Shown: piece after piece, positions 3,854 to 5,173 of the stretch
Position numbering within the stretch: the first letter of the stretch is position 1
Layout: each line of letters begins with the position of its first letter
Assembly (NCBI GenBank): GCA_043747875.1
Contig: JAYTOI010000012.1
Span: forward strand, 1-5,173
Origin: CADEED01 sp043747875
GTDB lineage: Bacteria; Pseudomonadota; Gammaproteobacteria; Steroidobacterales; Steroidobacteraceae
Length of the DNA: 5,173 bases
Direction of reading: 5' to 3'
Position numbers and translations under genes: made by a program
The notes under the pieces: generated by a model
What the model saw: only the letters and a program-made list of their open reading frames with translations
Told to the model about the DNA's origin: nothing
The model's database searches: none

Positions 3854-5173
3854 ATGGCTTATTCCTTCACCGAGAAGAAGCGCATCCGCAAGAATTTTGG
3901 CAAACAGGGCAGCATCCTCGCGACGCCGTACCTGTTGGCCATCCAACTCGATTCCTACCGCACCTTCCTTCAGGCTGACAAGGCCGAGGAAAAGCGCGGG
4001 GACATCGGGTTGCATGCGGCATTCAAGACCGTGTTCCCGATCACCAGCTATTCGGGCAATGCGATCCTGGAGTACGTGAGCTATCGCCTCGGTGATCCGG
4101 TGTTCGACGTGAAGGAGTGCCAGCTGCGTGGTCTCACGTACGCCGCGCCCCTGCGCGTCAAAGTGCGTCTCATCGTGCTCGACAAGGAAGCCGCGGGCGC
4201 CAAGAAGCCCATCAAGGACGTGCGCGAGCAGGAGGTCTACCTCGGCGAATTGCCGCTCATGACCGACAACGGCACGTTCGTCATCAACGGCACCGAGCGC
4301 GTCATCGTTTCGCAGCTGCATCGCTCGCCCGGCGTGTTCTTCGATCACGACCGTGGCAAGAGCCACAGCTCCGGCAAGTTGCTGTTCTCCGCCCGCATCA
4401 TTCCCTATCGCGGCTCGTGGCTCGACTTCGAGTTCGACCCGAAGGATGCCGTGTTCGCGCGCATCGACCGCCGCCGCAAGCTGCCGGTGTCGATCATCCT
4501 GCGCGCGCTCGGCATGAGCGACGCCGAGATCCTCGACACGTTCTTCGACAAAAACCATTTCTTCATCGGCCGCGAAGAAGTGTCGCTCGAGCTCGTCCCG
4601 GCGCGTCTGCGCGGCGAGACCGCGACGTTTGAGATCCGCATCGGCGATGCGGTCATCGTGGAAGAAGGCCGTCGCATCACGGCGCGTCACGTGCGCCAGC
4701 TCGAAGACGCCGGCGTCAGGAAGCTCACGGTTCCCCGTGAGTACATCTACGGCAAGATCCTCTCGCACGACGTCGTCGACACGAACACCGGCGAAGTGCT
4801 CGCCAAAGCCAACGAAGTACTGACCGCGGCCTCGATGGAAAAGCTCATCGAAGCCGGCATCACGGAAGTGATGACGCTGTACACCAACGATCTCGATCGC
4901 GGTCCGTACATCTCCGACACGCTGCGCATCGACCCGTCGAAGACGCGTCTCGAGGCTCTGGTCGAGATCTACCGCATGATGCGTCCGGGCGAGCCGCCCA
5001 CGAAGGACGCGGCGGAAAATCTCTTCAACAACCTGTTCTTCAATCAGGAGCGCTACGACCTCTCGGCCGTGGGTCGCATGAAGTTCAACCGCCGCGTCGG
5101 TCGCGGCGAGATCACGGGCTCGTCCGTGCTGTCGAAGGAAGACATCCTCGACGTGCTGCGCGTGCTCATCGAC
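3854..5173 (+). CDS. rpoB: RNA polymerase beta subunit, N-terminal third (partial)
   Basis: RpoB is the beta subunit of RNA polymerase, forming with beta-prime the active centre and the nucleic-acid channel. Exactly 440 codons are present and the frame is open at the right edge, so about two thirds of the roughly 1,340-1,380-residue protein is outside. Recognisable blocks are YSFTEKKRIRKNFGKQ (3-18), FPITSYSGNAILEYVSYRLG (61-80), GELPLMTDNGTFVINGTERV (131-150), IVSQLHRSPGVFFDHDRGK (151-169), RIIPYRGSWLDFEFDPKD (181-198), RIDRRRKLP, RITARHVRQLE, VEIYRMMRPGEPPTKDAAE (370-388) and YDLSAVGRMKFNRR (401-414). ATG 3854 has AGGAG 8 nt upstream and gives the standard MAYSFTEKKR start. The window stops before the main rifampicin-resistance cluster. 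Confidence 0.98.
   Translation, partial: MAYSFTEKKRIRKNFGKQGSILATPYLLAIQLDSYRTFLQADKAEEKRGDIGLHAAFKTVFPITSYSGNAILEYVSYRLGDPVFDVKECQLRGLTYAAPLRVKVRLIVLDKEAAGAKKPIKDVREQEVYLGELPLMTDNGTFVINGTERVIVSQLHRSPGVFFDHDRGKSHSSGKLLFSARIIPYRGSWLDFEFDPKDAVFARIDRRRKLPVSIILRALGMSDAEILDTFFDKNHFFIGREEVSLELVPARLRGETATFEIRIGDAVIVEEGRRITARHVRQLEDAGVRKLTVPREYIYGKILSHDVVDTNTGEVLAKANEVLTAASMEKLIEAGITEVMTLYTNDLDRGPYISDTLRIDPSKTRLEALVEIYRMMRPGEPPTKDAAENLFNNLFFNQERYDLSAVGRMKFNRRVGRGEITGSSVLSKEDILDVLRVLID

Noticed and set aside
3815..4768. 317-codon open frame on the minus strand, antisense to rpoB
   Set aside because: The opposite strand is unmistakable RpoB; the antisense product shows only low-complexity Arg/Ala/Asp/Glu-rich sequence.

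Overview
The window is a conserved transcription and translation gene cluster from a proteobacterium, all on the + strand. In order it holds the end of tuf (EF-Tu), a tRNA-Trp gene, secE, nusG, rplK (L11), rplA (L1), rplJ (L10), rplL (L7/L12) and the first 440 codons of rpoB, which runs off the right edge. The order tuf-trnW-secE-nusG-rplKAJL-rpoB is typical of Proteobacteria. The RpoB N-terminus (MAYSFTEKKRIRKNFGKQ) and the L1, L11 and NusG sequences look gammaproteobacterial, closer to the deep-branching Xanthomonadales/Steroidobacterales-type lineages than to Escherichia. That placement rests on remembered sequences, not on a search. The DNA is GC-rich, which explains the many long antisense and out-of-frame shadow ORFs.

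Layout: 2-91 tuf 3' end; 92-201 a gap with two hairpins and an imperfect direct repeat; 202-277 tRNA-Trp(CCA); 282-677 secE, starting only 4 nt after the tRNA; 680-1213 nusG, 2 nt after secE; 1214-1331 a leader with three small hairpins, the last being a candidate L1 operator next to the rplK Shine-Dalgarno; 1332-1760 rplK; 1764-2462 rplA, 3 nt after rplK; 2463-2731 a long rplJ leader containing an L10-leader-type RNA; 2732-3271 rplJ; 3272-3331 an AT-rich spacer with a small hairpin and a T7 run; 3332-3712 rplL; 3713-3853 a spacer with a strong hairpin and a second hairpin touching the rpoB ribosome binding site; 3854-5173 rpoB (partial).

The genes serve linked jobs. EF-Tu and tRNA-Trp work in elongation, SecE is a translocon subunit, NusG links RNA polymerase to ribosome or Rho, L11 and L1 form parts of the GTPase centre and the E-site stalk, L10 and L7/L12 form the factor-recruiting stalk, and RpoB is the RNA polymerase beta subunit. 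In this family of operons L1 represses rplKA and L10-L12 represses rplJL, and the leader RNAs here fit that scheme.

I see no mobile element, CRISPR array, defence gene or unknown protein. Nothing supports a new protein-coding system. The points worth a second look are in the non-coding RNA and in a few residue-level departures: a near-leaderless secE abutting a tRNA, a repeated hairpin module after tuf, a probable L1 operator, a Leu in NusG where Phe is usual, and an L10 stalk helix long enough for three L7/L12 dimers.
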